Source: Spisula solida
Taxonomy: Eukaryota; Mollusca; Bivalvia; Venerida; Mactridae
Assembly (NCBI GenBank): GCA_947247005.1
Contig: OX365945.1
Span: forward strand, 19,536,501-19,600,500
Direction of reading: 5' to 3'
DNA length: 64,000 nucleotides
Below the pieces are notes generated by a model. That model had not been told where the DNA came from and made no database searches. It saw only the letters and a list, made by a program, of their open reading frames with translations. Position numbers and translations under genes: made by a program. This document shows positions 9,031-21,100 of the stretch, one piece after another. Position 1 is the stretch's first letter; the number at the start of each line of letters is the position of its first letter.

Positions 9031-12000
9031 GTAAACCGTCGCCATTCATTGTTGTCTGTAGTAGCCTGACCCATATTTGGATATGCCTACTATTATTTTT
9101 GTGTATCGATCGATTGAACGGTATCATTCATTGTCGTTGACTTTAGTTACATTAGTAGCGTAACTATTTTGTTGTTATTTGTTTACAAGTAAATGAAAGC
9201 GTGTTTGGTTTATATTGTGTATTGATAAATAAAATGCACGTTACGTACGTACGTGCGCTCGTGCGTGCATGTGCACGATCACAGACCAATTAGACTATAT
9301 TGATCATTTTTGTAAATCAATGGTTGGGTAATTGTTTCTTTAGTATGTTTGTGAAGTATAATGTTAACAGTTAAGGAACATAAATTCATAATTACTGATT
9401 GATTACAAAACATGACTTTAAGTTTCCTTATTTCTATTGTTTACTGTAGTACTGTATTTTATAATTTAAAATAATTCTACATGATCAAATAGTAGATTTA
9501 TTATAAATCGTGTATTAACTTGGAACTTTCGATGTGCATGCACAGATCAAGATTTTTTTCAAGGGTCTGGCATGCTATTTGTTCCAAGACGGTTGTCTTG
9601 ATATAGTAGCAGTGTTAGCCCTGTCAAACTTGTAAAAATATGTAAGGTAACATGTGGATCCAGGCACATAATATAAGGGGTCTGACCAAACTCATCCAAA
9701 CTGTGACATTTCAATTCTCGGATTCAATCTCGCTTCAAAGTCAATTTTTCTTGAAAATTGTACTATATATATGAATAGAGATTACATGTAGGTATTCATT
9801 AAATTTTCACTAAAATAGTAAAAAAGTACAAAATCAATAATGATCAACCGGAATTACATCACTTAGTGAAACTCTTGCTTACTCTTAAAAGACTGATGCA
9901 AGTGTAGTACCTGGCCAAAATACTGTCTTAAAATGATGAATAAATGATAACTGATTACTGAAAGTTCTTTGATGAATGAGGTGATTTTCCCTAATTTATT
10001 ATTTCTTTCATATAATACTAAAAGCTTTCATCGTCTTATAAATTATTGACACAAGTAAGCCTTATTGACTTTAAGGCAAAGAATGCATAATTTAGAAGTT
10101 ATCATCCCCCCACCCCTCTACTGCTGTTTGATCCCATCCCTGGACCCTGACCTTATTTATGAAAGCTCCCAATGAATGTGTGAAAAAAGTTTCAAAACTG
10201 TTAAAGAATACGAATCTGTCTAAATGAATTGAGAGATAATTTTTGATGAAAAGTCTCCCTTTATAAAGGTGGCTGCTTAATACATGCACAACTGACCAGT
10301 AGTCTGACACCTAGCTGTGTTAGGCTGTGTATTGAATATAAAATTCCTGACTGCCCCTGGTATAGTAATTGGCTACTTTAGTCCAGAAATTATATAGATA
10401 GACAGGTGGTTGCATAACTTCAGGTTCAGGTTTTACTGTTTACCAAAAGATTCGGTCAAATCTTTTGTCAACATTATCTAGGGTCCTACCCCATTGATTT
10501 TATTTATGAATTCTAATGTGTTCATGAATCTGAATTCCATTATCCAGTTTTGACCTTCTGACAGTGGCATTCCTGGTAAATTTGACTATTTTTCTAAAAC
10601 ATGATTTTACATATCCTGTGTTATTTTATTACTGAGCTAACTTCTTTTCTTCAATTGCTTTCCAGGCATATGAACTGTCTACTTTGACTGGAACACAAGT
10701 CATGCTGCTGGTAGCCAGTGAGACTGGTCATGTTTACACATTTGCCACACGCAAGCTTCAGCCTATGATCACCAGTGAAAGTGGAAAGGCTCTCATTCAG
10801 ACTTGCCTGAATTCCCCGGACCCACCACCAATGGCCCCCGGGCAGCAGCAAGCAGTAGAACAGCGTATGAACCCTGGTGGCTTTGAGGAAACTGAGTTGA
10901 CATATGCTGTTGAAGATGAAAATGGGAAGGTAAATATCCTCATGGTGCATGTCCATGTTACAGTAAAAATCAGGGGTGTCAGTTATCCTGATTTATCCGG
11001 AACTCCGGATTTATCATTCCTGAAAGAGCAATGGCTTCTGACCAAAATAATGTTATTTGATGAAAATATCTCTAGAAATGGCAAAGTTAAGGTAAATTTA
11101 ATCTGCTCTGAAGAATTTTCTTTTATTATACAAACTGAGTTTATTGTGGAAACAAGGTCATTTGAGGCCTCTTGTTTGGCAAAAATGGTCAGCCGCTTAA
11201 ATTTTCCTGATTTTTGATTTGGCCCTGTTGACACCCCTGAAAAATATCATTATGATTATAATTTTGAAGCAAGATATTCATCTCCAAAACTCCCAAAAAA
11301 ATTTCATTAATAGCTCTCTGAGCAAATTATGTTTATTGTTTATTAAAGCTCTAGAAATTGATTTGACAATTATGATTTTGATTTTTTTTATTAACAAGCA
11401 GAGGTTGAATTTCTAGGTTAATTCATATTGATAACTTTAATCATTTTGGATTTTACTATTATGTTTCAATCAAAGTGAACCTTCAATCAGGATCTTGCAG
11501 GGACCAAATTTGAGTTCTAGGAATTTCGAGGGGTCAATTTATGGTCAATTGGAGGATCAAATGGAACTGCTGACTACTGTTGTCAGTTTGAATATAAATA
11601 CATTTACAGTATTAATTACCTTCAATGATTAGTCTAGTTTGACCCCTTTTCCATAGGGAATTTATTAACTTTAGTCTTGAAATTTGGACTCTATGTATCA
11701 TATTGGTGCTTTGGTTTCATAAAAATTCTTTCCATAAATTGCAAAATTGATGTTTTAAAATTCTACTCTTAGTGGTATAATCTAGGATTGCTGGGTAGTA
11801 AAACTTCTCAGAACTGTGTATTTTCTTTCTCTTGCTACTAAAAGAAAAACACATTCCTTAAACAATATTATGTATAAGGGAAGGGTTTGATCTTATAAAA
11901 TCTTATCATCTGTTAATGCTTGGTATGTTATACATGTACTAAGTATTGCCATATAGCTTCATGTACCCCCACTGTGCCTTGTAGCAAGCCTACTGCTGAT

Positions 12001-15000
12001 ATGGTAGTCCTCTCCAAATATGTTACCCTACATGTGTTCATGAAACAAAGGAGGCCTTATTTCCTGTTGATTATTCTGATTCCCATAAATTAGAAACAGA
12101 TGCTCCCCTTTTAGGATTTCTGTCTAACCTGATAAATCGTGTTTCTTGCTGTTAATTTGTTAACCAGATGCCTAATAAGATAAAGAGTGCTTTCCTGTGT
12201 TCATAAACTAGACTGGTTCTCTGTATATGGCACTCCTGCTGCTTTTCTCTTCACTTTTCCTCATCTAAGCTGATTTTCTTGTGTTTAACATGTTTTTTAT
12301 CAATGATATTTAAAGCCTTGAAACATGGCTTTATACTGTATCACATTAGTTTTCGAGTGCTGTATTCTAGAAATAAAGATATTGCCCACCTTTACATTTC
12401 AATTTAATCATAATCACATATCATGTGTTATTGCTTGTCTGATTTATGGCATCATAACAGAAGTCATCAGGGGTTCCAAGTTAGCTTCCGAATCTGAAGG
12501 GTCATTTTGAAAATTTTGACTAAATTTTACCATGTTATAAGCAAATTACCTATGACTTTAAGAGAAAATGACCCTTCAAACCATTATCTTGAGGGCCAAA
12601 ATGTAGCTTTTTGGACAATTCTAGGGTCAAAGCCTATACTCCTGAATCAAATGGAAATATTTTAAAAAACCTTCAAAAGTTATCAAAGTTTCAAACTGAC
12701 CTATTACATTCAACTAGTGAAACACATGGTCAAATGAGACCCCTAGAAATATTGCATTACTTGGTGTAACTTCTATACAGTAAAACCTCAATAATAAGAC
12801 CACCTCTGTGATCCTTGATAACTGGTCTCATTATTGAGGTGGTCTTAAATATTGATATTTAGAAGATTTAGATAATAAAAAGAAATGCAATAGAAATTGA
12901 ATTAGAAACCACCTAAATATTGACTTGTGGTCATTATTTTGAGGTGGTCTTAAAGTGGAGTGTTACTGTATAATGTAGAATAAGTGTTTTATACTATCAC
13001 CTCATACTTGAGTGTGTAGGATGGTATATGATTATTCTCCTATACCCTCCTATACCTGTAGCCTGGTACCGGCTGATCTAAATTTGGCTGACTGCCCTTA
13101 CCTGGAACAACTTTACACTACTCTGTTGTAACAACCGTTAGTACTGGCAGTCAGTATTACAATTATGTGTTTGCAGGCTTATCAGTAAATCACTGACTCA
13201 TACATATATATACCTACCTGGTTTGTTCCCCCCATATGTTTCATGTTTTGTCAGCATATTTAACATATAATTATTAATGTATAGATTTGTCACTGTTTTT
13301 GGTCAATACAATTTGTAGCATAATGTTTTATATTTAGGGTTTTAGTTGGATCATCTGAATTTGACTTAGAAAATGTTTTGATTTAATGTTTCATCCTACG
13401 TCTTAAATTTAAAAAATGGTTTATTTCTGATAAACTGTTCCAATCTGTTTATCATTAAATGTTCTATTTTGTTTAATTTAATAGCGCAAAGAAACCATCT
13501 AAGAATCCTTAATGTCTTGTACCTGTAATGCAACTGTACAGACATAAACCTTGTATAATCAGCAAATGTTTTTTCGTATTTTTTTGTTGATGTTGAGTTT
13601 TTGCAGTTCTGTACAACCAAAACCAGAGAGAGACATTCATTACTACATCATGATTGAATTTATGATTTGGCTTACACCCATTTCTGTCTACAGTAAACCT
13701 CTCTGTTTGCAAACGAGCATGGTCTATGCTATATATAACTTAACATTTTTTCCCATACATATACACAATATGTAGCCTGTCTGTCTTCAAGTTTCTAAAG
13801 TAGAAAATGTTGAAATGAATCATTGGGAAAGGAATGAGTGTTACACTATCTCCCCCTCCTGCTCTACCAAGGGTTCTACTTGTAGCCTCTATGATTAATG
13901 TGGAGTTTTCTAGGTTTGTGGAATTTTCCATTAATGATCTGAAGTTTTGCCATATTTTTGGTAGCTGTCTGTATATGCTACCTGTGCTACTGGAAGATAA
14001 GGCCAAACACATGCCATTGTGTGTTGTATGATAATTTTGATATCAAACACAATTAAAATTGATAGCTGTATTGTCCTGGAGTGTCATTTACAGTTTCAAA
14101 TTGGAATCTTGAGTGTATTTTGTATTTGGATGACTTACAGAATGCTAGAAAAAGATTTTTATTTGAGAAAAAGTCTTGTAAGAAAAAGATTTTTATTTGA
14201 GAAAAAGTCTTGTTAGAAAAAGATTCTTATTTGGAAAATATTATATTAAATCTAATCACTAAATGCCATGTTACAGACAAAAACTTTTGAAAAATGGAAT
14301 TATGAATAATGATCACCAATGGAACTCTGGTGTGTCAATATACATGATTAATCCAGAATTCCGGACTTATCTATCATGAAAGAGCTATTATATCTGACCA
14401 AAATGAAAGTTACTTGATGAAAATAACTCAAGAAATGGCAAAGTTATAGTAATTTTAGTCTGTTCTGAAGAATTTTCTTTTATACAAACTAGTTAAAGAT
14501 AGAAACAATGTCATTGAAGGCCTCTTGCTTGGCAAAAAGAATTAGCCACATACAATTTTCCTGATTTTCAATTAGGCTGTGTTGACACCCCTGGGAACTG
14601 TAATCAAACATTTTAAACAGCGTCAACCCTGTTAAATTATGCAACATGTATTGTTTATACTGCCTGAGCTATCTGTAATTATGCATTATTTATATATCCT
14701 GTTTCTACAGTATTGAATTTCGCTTTCAATATTAAAATCAGTATTTGTAATATATAGTTATACTGTTCTGTTGTATGGATGCTTTGGATTATTTACAAGC
14801 TTATTGGCTCCTAGTATAAGGACATAATAATTAAATATACATTAAGTACAATTGAAATGACTGACTCGTCTGTAGTCTTGTTCATGTATACCAGTGTATT
14901 TGTAAAGAAGACATGAAACTAGGAATATGGTTGGCCTAATCAGTCTAGCATATTTTGGAAGTTGTCTGTATTTGTTACTTGCAATCAATGTTGAACAGCA

Positions 15001-18000
15001 GGGAACTACTTGTATAGTCGCTACTGCATGATTATCTCAAGTCTGTTTCTTGCTGATAAGCCCTCACATATGGCCTCAGTTTATGTGAGAATTATTGGTT
15101 TTGGCATTTTATACCTTGTCATGTTCCAAATGCGTGTTATCCTAAAGTAGAGCTGGAAGATTTTACCCGGGGATTCCTACGCTGAGGAATATGTACATGT
15201 ACATTTACAGAGAAACATTATCATCGACTTGTTATAGAGCATTCTTGGTTTTATTCCAAAATTATTTTCTCTGAGTAATAGAAAGTTTAAGAAAAAAGAT
15301 TTGTTAATGGTTTTTTGTCAGAATATGTCAGGGTTTTAGCGTTGATTAAATTGTTAGAAAACTCAGTTAAAATGCTAAATATCATCAACTTATCAGGTAA
15401 TTTCAAGAATGCTGAATTTGAGAGTAATCCCTGTGAATCATACATGTATGAACAGCCAAATCTGCTCTTAATTAAAAGCTATGGCTTAATAACATTCAAT
15501 GATTTTAAATAGGTTTTAGTAAGGTGTTTTAAGGTGAATGTACTTTGATGGAGATCTAGGGACTTATTAATGAGTTTTTCAGGGACAGAAATCTTTCACA
15601 TTTATTCTACAGTCCATAGTTCACCAAAAGTATGTGATTAGTTCAAGTCAAACATTTGTTGTGACTGGCAACAATTTAATATATTCAGCAAGTAGTCACC
15701 TCATTGTTATCCATTTAACTGTTGTTAAAGTACCAGGGTTCTGTTTTATCAAAGCACTTACTGAAATCGTAAACTTACATTCAAATTTAATTTTGTATTT
15801 CTTATTTGAAACCTATGCATTGGGGACAGATATGGTTTGTTGGAGTTCCTTGACTGATTTATTACTAATACTGACCCATCCTTTACCAAAAATTGTTGAC
15901 ATTAAACACTATTAACTAAGCTATAAAGAATTTGAACGTTAGTTAAGGATTTCCGTGAGACAGAAAAAAATATGATGTTATTTCATCAATGTCCAGTCTG
16001 CTCTTCTAACTGAAGTAAGTTGTCATATTTCTCAAACAATATTTGGCCATTTCCTTATAAGTATTTCATAGTTTGAGGTACCATGGTATGGACAGCTGTA
16101 TGCACTTCTGGATTGGTTAGCATCTCACCCACATTGAGACACTCAAATCAATATTTTATAGATAAGTCACTTTATATCGTAAGCTCATCACCTATTTCAT
16201 TTATAACTCCATTTTCCATTTGTGTCCAAGGTATGGAAGGAAACATCTTGTTCTGGCAAAAATCCTATTCAAGGGAGGTAATCCAATGAAACGTCACACA
16301 TATTCAAGGGAGGTAATCTGATTATGGTAATGGGCTGAAACAAATATCTTATCAAGGGAGGTTATCCATTATGGCAATGTACTTTATAAAAATGTCTATT
16401 CATGGGAGGTAATCCAATTATGGCAATAGACTTGGAATAAAATACCTAATAAGGTATATAAAAATTAAATGCCTAATAAGGTAGGCTATCCAATTACAAC
16501 AACATGCTTAACAAAATTCCTCATCAAGGCAGGTTACATAATTATTGATATTTGTTCTATAAAGCTGTGCATAGAATGTGTACATAATCTAGGTTATGTT
16601 TTAACTTGAATAGTGTGAGGAGTAAAGGGTTAAACTTGTACACTGATGTATTAGTGTCAACAAATATTTTTGTCCTGCAATATAGACAAAGAAGAAACTC
16701 CCAAAATCTTATTTGTAATCTTACTTGTCTTGCTATATAAATAAAGAAGGAAGATATTGTGCAGGACAAGCGGACGAGTGGATTCATTTAGGCCTGGGTG
16801 TATTTGAATTGTACATTGATAAATACACATTTGTGGTATATTTTTCAGTCGATAATGATGGATGGAAGTGGTGGTTTGAAACCTGTCTATACCATGACCA
16901 GTAGTCCACCAGTACAAGAAAACAACACTCAGTCGGTGAATACTCAATCTCAACAACCCCAACCTGTACAAACACAAATACAGTCACAACAGGTGTATCA
17001 ACCCGTCTCCACAGGTAACATATTACAGAGTTATTTCTGTCTTCTATTTATGTGGTACTGTATTTAAGCATCGAAAGAACTGTTAAGTAAGTTCTAATCA
17101 TTGTATGATCATATTTAGTATCAAGATGATATTTCCAGCTATATTAGAATTAATAGAACATGGCACATGTACCTTGATTAAGCCTGTATGATATAAATGG
17201 CTTGATTTTTAAAAATCTTTTTATAGAGGTTGGTAATCAGTTAGTTGTGCCCCCACATTAATTTATACCATTTTGCTGCTTTAGTGAGGTGTGTACTGTG
17301 TAACTTGGTGACAGTCACCTGTTAATTGTGCCAGTTTGTCTTAATATTGGAACACATAATTGTAAAAATTGTGCTATATAATACCGTTATAGTTGCCACG
17401 ATGGACAGTCAAACATGTCTCTAAGTGCAGTACTACACATGGGTACAGTAAAATATGGCCTTCGTTGACCCTGGTCTCAATAACACGTTATATTGATGGT
17501 CAAAAACGTTGGTGGTCTTTGCAGCTGGTTTGTAAGAGTGGTCTATGTTAGCAGTATTATGTAATACAGGTTTAACTGTATTCAAAAGCCACTGACCTTG
17601 AACATGTTCACAGTACTGTCTGTCTTTATATAGTAAAACAGAAGAGCACAGAAACAACTCCTGGGTACTGTTAAATCAAAGCATTTAGAAAATTTTAAAC
17701 TTAATGCTCAAATTTAAAATCCTTTTACTCCTTTAAGTTAACGACTACAAATTTCGAACTGGTATGGTTTTGTAGGAGTTCATTAACTGAATCATTGTTG
17801 ATATTGCAGATCCCTTCACCATAATTTGTAGTTGTTAAATAATTTTAAAGAATTTAAATTTGGACGTAAGTTTACGATTTCCGTAAGTGCTTTGATAAAA
17901 CATACTCTATAGTTCTTATGATTAATGGATTGATTGTATGTTTTCAGTAGTACAACCATCACAGCCACAAGCTTCCAACAGTCCACAACCTAACGTGTCT

Positions 18001-18101
18001 AAGTCATCTACTCCTGGAAGTATATCTGTACATCTACCCGGTATTCCTCCAGGATATATGTTTGCACCAGGTAAACTTACTTTATAATATATCGTATGGA
18101 G

Positions 18102-18136
<35 letters not shown>

Positions 18137-21100
18137 TAATTATTTATTTCATTGCTGATATAAAACATGGTAAACATAAACACAAACAAAGCATGAGATG
18201 TATACATATGGGTGCAAAGCAAATTACAAAGAATAAATAAAATCTTATAGTGTGCCCAGGATAACGTGAAAGGCGGAAAATCTGATATACCGCAAAGGAG
18301 GATAAATCAGATGTGTATGGTTTACTAGTGAAGTTTTGAGTACAATACTGAACTTATCTGTTTACTCTAGTAATTTGTAAAACCAATTTTGCATCAGATG
18401 GCCAAACCGATTCATGTTTGTTGGTATCACATAATCCTGGGTGCAGTATAGTTAGCTTCACTTCACGAATGTATAATAAGTATTGATAAAAGTTTGTCTT
18501 GGTGTTCATCACGCCAATGTCAGCAACATAAATTACAAATATAATTTTAACAAAATATTACTGTATGTCTAACAACAACTTTTGAAATAAGGAAAAGAAA
18601 ACTAGAAAAAAAAAATTAAAAGGCAAGGGTTAGGTATGGTGTTGTGTTTTCCATTGCTGTTAAAATTGGAAACACACACAAAAAAACAACATTTAATCTT
18701 ATTGTAGTACAGTTTGTGTTATTGGTGGTGAGGAGATTAATTTATGAGGGGTCTCCCTCCAGTGCTGCCATGTAACAGTTCCATTTCTTATTGAAATTGT
18801 GTGTAGAAAAGGACTTTTTGGCTATGTATTGTTCTACTCTTAAATGAGATAGTAAATAGGTTTTGTAATTTGTCAGGTTAGGTATGCACAATTTCATTTT
18901 ACATGTATAGATATACCTTTTTGCTATTAATAATATAGTATTTAATACGACATTTGTAGCTGTCTGGATATTTGGGCAACCAAGGAGAATGTCGCACTGT
19001 GTCCAATTTATTCTTATTTCTGGGTTAGTATTGTTTGTCCATTGTTTTAGTAATTGCCAAAATTGGGACACAAAATGACATTCATAAAATAAGTGGTTTA
19101 AAGTTTCTTCTTCTTGATTACAAAAAGTGCAAATATTATTATTACAGAGATTCATTTTAAATAACAATGAGTTAGTGCCTAAAATCCTGTGGGTAATTCT
19201 GTATTGGAACCATTGTAGGTTAGAATTATTAGTAATTTTGAAAGGGGACTTAAGAATGTATTTCCATCCAAATTGTTCTGGTAGATTTAACTCTGTTTCC
19301 CATTTTGATTTTGATGTTATGGTCTCATATTTGCTGATTAAGGAGTCATATATATTTCTACAACCCTTCTTGGAGCTTGTTATAAGTTTAATGTGTAAAG
19401 GTTGGTTAATATATACTTTTTCAGTTTGTTTAGGGATAATTGCTAATTTGTTACAGCCTGCCTTTATGGCATTGATAAGGCTGTTATATTGTAAAAAGTT
19501 TGTTTGTACTTGCAATTTTTGTCGAAACATTTCATATGTGTAGTAATTTCCATTTGAATCTAGAATGTCATTTATGAGAACTATTCCTTTATCAAGATAT
19601 TTTTTGTAATAAACACTTTGCCCTCCAATTTTAAAAATGTTATTACGCCAAATTGGTAGATGTATAAAGTCTTGCCAAGAATTTATTGCATTTTTTTCTA
19701 CTAACTGTGTGTAGCTTTTTAGGACATCTTTCCAAAATTGGTTATGTGTATTTGTAACAATTTCCTTTACAAAATCACTGCCAAATACACTAAAAAGTGT
19801 AATATTAGGACACAGTTCTTCGACCAGTTTATAATATTTAGTGGAGTTTGTGAGATATCTTCTAAGCCAGGTTATTTTTAAGGCTTTCATAAAGTTTTCT
19901 AAATCTAGTACCCTTAAACCTCCAAGACTGTAGTCTTGTACAATACAATTTCTCTTGACTTTATCTGGTTTATTGTTCCATAGAAATTTAAAAATCATAG
20001 TTTTTAATTTTTTTATCGTGTCAATGTTAGGGTTAGGTAGACTGAGTATTAAATGATTTATTTTTGATAATGCCAATGTTTTAATTATTACATTTCTTCC
20101 AATTGGAGTCAGTATTCTTTTAGACCATACTGTAAATAACCTTTTAATGTCATTGATTTTATTCTGATAGTTAATCTCGACCATTTCTTGGAGATCTTTA
20201 CAAAATATTATTCCGAGTAATTTAAAGCTATTCATTTCCCAATTTATACCTAAGTCGGGGCAAATAATAGTATTTCTATTTTTAAAGGAGCCTATCCAGA
20301 CAGCTTTTGTTTTATCAATGTTTATCTTAAGGCCTGAGATACTAGCATAAAATTTTAACACTGACATCGTTGTTCTTAGTGACATTTCTGTACCATCTAG
20401 TATAAGAGTAGTATCATCTGCGTATTGTGAAACTAAAAATTCTGTTCCATTTACATTTAAACCCTTAATGTTGTTGTTTTGTCTTATCAATATAGATAGA
20501 ATTTCTGCACATAATATAAACAGGTAGGGAGATAGAGGATCACCTTGTCTGCAACCTCGGTGTAATGTAAACCATTCAGACAGATGTCCATTGACTATAA
20601 CACTCGATGAAATATTTGTATAAAATAGTTTAACCCAATTGATCAAGTTAGGTCCAAAGTTAAAGAAAGACAATACTTTATACATGAATTTCCATGATAG
20701 CGAGTCAAAAGCTGTAGCAAAATCTAAAAGTAGCAGCATTCCAGGTTTGTTATTTTTTTCAGCGTAGAACATTATGTCGTATATAACTCGTATGTTGTCA
20801 CCTATAAAGCGTCCTGGAAGAAACCCACTTTGATCTTCGTTAATGATATTTGGTAATACACTTTTTAAGCGTGCCGCAATAGCGGACGATGCAATTTTAT
20901 ATGATATATTTAGCAGTGAGATTGGTCTCCAGTTTTTTAGATATAATTTGCTTTTGTCACCTTTTGGAATACATGTTATGATACCTTGCTTGAGTGTTAC
21001 AGATAACTCTTTAAATTTAAAAGCTTCATTGATTGACCTAACTAAGAAATGTCCAATATCATTCCAAAAGAATTTATAAAATGAAGTTGTAAAGCCGCTA

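Noticed and set aside
11219..11416. Small open frame in SRF intron 2
   Set aside because: AT-rich, hydrophobic low-complexity translation with no splice context.
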